From Paenibacillus bouchesdurhonensis (lineage in GTDB: Bacteria; Bacillota; Bacilli; Paenibacillales; Paenibacillaceae): a stretch of 64,000 nt of DNA. The DNA is taken from positions 4,750,163 through 4,814,162 of the forward strand of contig NZ_LT732548.1 of the NCBI RefSeq assembly GCF_900155685.1, in the 5' to 3' direction. The notes beneath the pieces are model-generated. The model did no database searches and had not been told where the DNA came from. It saw only the letters and a program-made list of their open reading frames with translations. The stretch's first letter is position 1. Each line of letters opens with the position of its first letter. Below are positions 62,217 through 64,000 of this stretch, in pieces. A program made the position numbers and the translations under genes.

Positions 62217-63047
62217 TTACGCCGTCTCCTTCTTGAATTGCGCAGCAAATTGAACCGGCGACACATAGCCGATTGAACTGTGGATTCGTTTGCGGTTGTA
62301 GAAAAATTCAATGTACCTGTAAATGGTCTCGTAAGCCTGTTGTTTGGTCTTGAACTTCGTTCTGTAGATGAGTTCTTTTTTCAAGATGCTGTGAAATGAC
62401 TCGATACAAGCGTTATCGTAGCAATTCCCTTTACGACTCATGCTAACCTTCATGGAATACGATTCCAGCTTGTCACGGTACTCCTTCGATGCGTACTGTG
62501 AACCGCGATCGGAATGGTGAAGCAATCCCTTACCTGGTTTTTTCGCATCATATGCGGCCTCTAGAGCATCTAAGACAAGTTCTGTTGTCATCCGGCCGTA
62601 AAGCCGCCAACCCACGATCTCGCGTGTGCACAGATCCATCAGACTAGCCAAGTACAGCCGTCCTTCTCGGCAGGGGATGTAGGTAATATCTGCAACCCAC
62701 ACTTTGTTCGGTTCAGATACGGCAAAGTTCTGGTTCAACTCATTGGGAGCAATGGGTGAGTCATGATTGGAATCGGTCGTCTGCACCTTAAATTTACGGG
62801 AGACACAAGAACGCAACCCCAGTTCTTTCATGTAGATGCTAACTGTGCGCTCCGCGACCTGGATACGCTCTTTCCACAGCATTCGGGTAATCTTAGGACT
62901 GCCGTAGCGTTCCCCGGAGTCATGAAAATGATACTTGACTCTCTCCAGAACCTTCGCCTTTCGAAGTTTCTGCTCGCTAGGCAATGCCTTCTGCCACTTG
63001 TAGAAGCCACTCCGAGACACTTGTAAAACCTTGCACATCTTCTCCAC
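62217..63047 (-). CDS. IS3-family transposase OrfB (DDE integrase)
   Basis: 276 residues from a methionine at 63047, but the frame is open upstream to the orfA overlap, so the active product should be an OrfAB fusion. Seen: HTH_21 region GERYGSPKITRMLWKE, and the DDE catalytic core: VWVADITYIP (first D), LLHHSDRGSQYAS (second D) and NACIESFHSILKKE (E). All three catalytic residues are intact. Confidence 0.95.
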   Translation of the reverse strand: MEKMCKVLQVSRSGFYKWQKALPSEQKLRKAKVLERVKYHFHDSGERYGSPKITRMLWKERIQVAERTVSIYMKELGLRSCVSRKFKVQTTDSNHDSPIAPNELNQNFAVSEPNKVWVADITYIPCREGRLYLASLMDLCTREIVGWRLYGRMTTELVLDALEAAYDAKKPGKGLLHHSDRGSQYASKEYRDKLESYSMKVSMSRKGNCYDNACIESFHSILKKELIYRTKFKTKQQAYETIYRYIEFFYNRKRIHSSIGYVSPVQFAAQFKKETA

Positions 63048-63085
63048 CGAAAACTCGGAGCGATGTTCTTCAATGAATTGGAATC

Positions 63086-63400
63086 TCAGTTCCTTTCTTT
63101 GCTGAAGATGTGCAGCGCCTTTTTTAATATAGCGAGTTCTTCCTGGAGATCTTGATTTTCCCGCTTCTTCTCTTGATTCTCCAGTTCCTTATTACGCAGT
63201 TGTTGTTCGAGTTGACGCACTCTCTCCGGTGTGACTAAAGATTCCAGCTGGATTTCATCGCGGTAAAGTGCTTTCCAGTTGTGCAACACACCCGCAGATA
63301 TACCGAGTTCTTCGGCCAACTGCGGCATGGACTTACTTTGCTCTAAAATATACTTCACTGTCTGCTTCTTAAACTCTTCACTGTAACTATTACGTTCCAT
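63086..63400 (-). CDS. IS3-family transposase OrfA
   Basis: 104 residues: an HTH domain (YSEEFKKQTVKYILEQSKSM, QLAEELGISAGVLHNWKALY) and a C-terminal leucine-zipper coiled coil (RQLEQQLRNKELENQEKKRE). It binds the element's ends and, through the frameshift, forms the N-terminus of the transposase. Confidence 0.95.
   Translation of the reverse strand: MERNSYSEEFKKQTVKYILEQSKSMPQLAEELGISAGVLHNWKALYRDEIQLESLVTPERVRQLEQQLRNKELENQEKKRENQDLQEELAILKKALHIFSKERN
63119..63125 (-). other. Programmed -1 frameshift site in the IS element
   Basis: A AAA AAG heptamer in the zero frame of orfA (TTA AAA AAG GCG). After slipping back one base the frame reads without stop through LRFQFIEEHRSEFSVEKM into OrfB. 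Confidence 0.88.
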
Positions 63401-63580
63401 CCGGACATCTCTCCCTTAAGGATTATTATCTAGGTTCACTTAAGGACTGTCCACTTTTTATTCTAGTTGCAGATTTGCATTTAGTACGGGTACCTTTTCT
63501 TAAAAGTGCCAAACTAATTGTATAAAATACATTCAGTCACTAGTCACCATCCTTGGCGGTCATTTGGGGACGATAACTTT

Positions 63581-63610
63581 TTCGATCAACCTCGATCAAT
63601 CTCGATCAAC
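63581..63610. repeat. Three 10-bp tandem repeats
   Basis: TTCGATCAAC, CTCGATCAAT and CTCGATCAAC in a row. Lies in the 63458-63726 spacer between the IS element and the rRNA operon, which otherwise shows only loosely repeated TATTGCAGT-like words and no gene. Confidence 0.6.
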
Positions 63611-63726
63611 CGAGCTACTAACGGTCTTTTTCGCAGTATTGCAGTGTTGTAGTATTGCTGAATCCAGCATTGCAGTAGCAAATGGAAAGCAGCAATATTC
63701 ACAGAATAAATTTGCATTGAAAACGC

Positions 63727-63761
63727 AAAAAGGCACTACCGATATAATATCAGTAGTGCCT
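63727..63761 (-). terminator. Terminator of the rRNA operon
   Basis: Minus-strand arms AGGCACTAC / GTAGTGCCT around a 13 nt loop, followed by TTTT, 10 nt after the 5S 3' end. Confidence 0.9.
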
Positions 63762-63770
63762 CTTATAATT

Positions 63771-63888
63771 GCTTGGCGACGTCCTACTCTCCCAGGACCC
63801 TGCGGTCCAAGTACCATCGGCGCTGGAGGGCTTAACGGTCGTGTTCGAGATGGGTACGTGTGGAACCCCTCCGCCATTGCCACCAAAC
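63771..63888 (-). rRNA. rrf: 5S ribosomal RNA
   Basis: About 117 nt on the minus strand, beginning TTTGGTGGCAATGGCGGAGG and ending GACGTCGCCAAGC, whose ends pair as helix I. Internal CCCATCTCGAACACG and CCGATGGTACTTGGACCGCA are the universally conserved loops. Ends are placed by helix I pairing and may be off by one or two bases. Confidence 0.97.
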
Positions 63889-64000
63889 GTGACTTTTGCA
63901 CTGCATTCACTTCTTCGATCTGCTACAACAAAATATCAGACCTTAGAACAAACATGCAGCTTAAACTGCATTTCAGATGTTTGATCACCTGAAAACTGGA
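63889..64000 (-). other. 23S-5S intergenic spacer (partial)
   Basis: Between the 5S gene and the window edge. The minus strand begins TCCAGTTTTCAGGTGATCA, a motif commonly seen around rRNA genes in this group, so the 23S gene is expected just beyond the edge. Confidence 0.65.

Larger units (their letters stand above)
62195..63453 (-). mobile_element. IS3-family (IS150-group) insertion sequence
   Basis: About 1.26 kb between inverted ends: the left reads AAAGTGGACA then CCTATTAAGTGAA, the right (minus strand) AAAGTGGACA then GTCCTTAAGTGAA. Termini are TGGACA...TGTCCA, the TG...CA ends of IS3. It has two overlapping-type genes, orfA and orfB, and a frameshift site. No clear target duplication flanks it. 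Confidence 0.9.

Noticed and set aside
1..64000. tRNA genes
   Set aside because: I looked especially near the rRNA operon and in intergenic gaps and saw no TTCRANNC-type T-loop in a cloverleaf context; a covariance search would be decisive.

Overview
The window looks like chromosomal DNA from a Paenibacillus-like member of the Bacillota. Evidence: the purE-K-B-C-S-Q-L gene order behind paired PurBoxes and a guanine-type riboswitch; strong AGGAGG ribosome sites with frequent GTG and TTG starts; a FapR-type operator before fabH; a PhoP-type operator; and several ABC sugar importers paired with AraC-type regulators, a habit of soil Paenibacillus. The species assignment is inference.

Layout. 1-7.4 kb: front half of the purine biosynthesis operon on the minus strand (purL runs off the left edge), with its full control region. 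7.5-14.8 kb: housekeeping and small genes (universal stress protein, DUF1294, a 43-residue protein, topoisomerase III, FabH, thymidine kinase, rhodanese). 14.9-15.8 kb: decayed stretch with remnants of an XRE-like gene, a MarR gene and the 3' end of a second rhodanese gene. 15.8-33.3 kb: a large minus-strand catabolic region. Its upstream unit holds an epimerase, a DHDPS-like lyase, both serine dehydratase subunits and a Gfo/Idh oxidoreductase. Its downstream unit holds a binding-protein ABC importer, a membrane AraC regulator, an MDR dehydrogenase, a GNAT protein, an FAD oxidoreductase and a putative glycoside hydrolase. A regulator with a GGDEF-like domain lies upstream. The substrate is unknown.

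33.7-43.4 kb: mixed genes (DoxX, exonuclease III, a GAF-LuxR regulator, amino acid permease, purple-acid-phosphatase-like enzyme, LysE exporter, YqcI/YcgG, OsmC, a lipoprotein). 43.5-47.1 kb: a VTC / DUF4956 / CotH operon preceded by three TTnACA repeats spaced exactly 11 bp, i.e. a candidate PhoP box. This is the most attractive candidate for a poorly described system: polyphosphate-type polymerase, membrane protein and CotH kinase under phosphate control. 47.2-52.4 kb: a secreted amylase of about 1,728 residues with two different GH13 catalytic domains and several starch-binding modules. 52.7-53.1 kb: a cluster of short interspersed repeats.

53.2-61.7 kb: a small stress membrane protein, then a sugar ABC importer operon that also encodes a YesM/YesN-type two-component system with an extra membrane-anchored binding protein between kinase and regulator. 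62.2-63.5 kb: an IS3-family insertion sequence with a canonical A AAA AAG frameshift site. 63.7-64 kb: the end of a ribosomal RNA operon (5S rRNA, terminator and part of the 23S-5S spacer).
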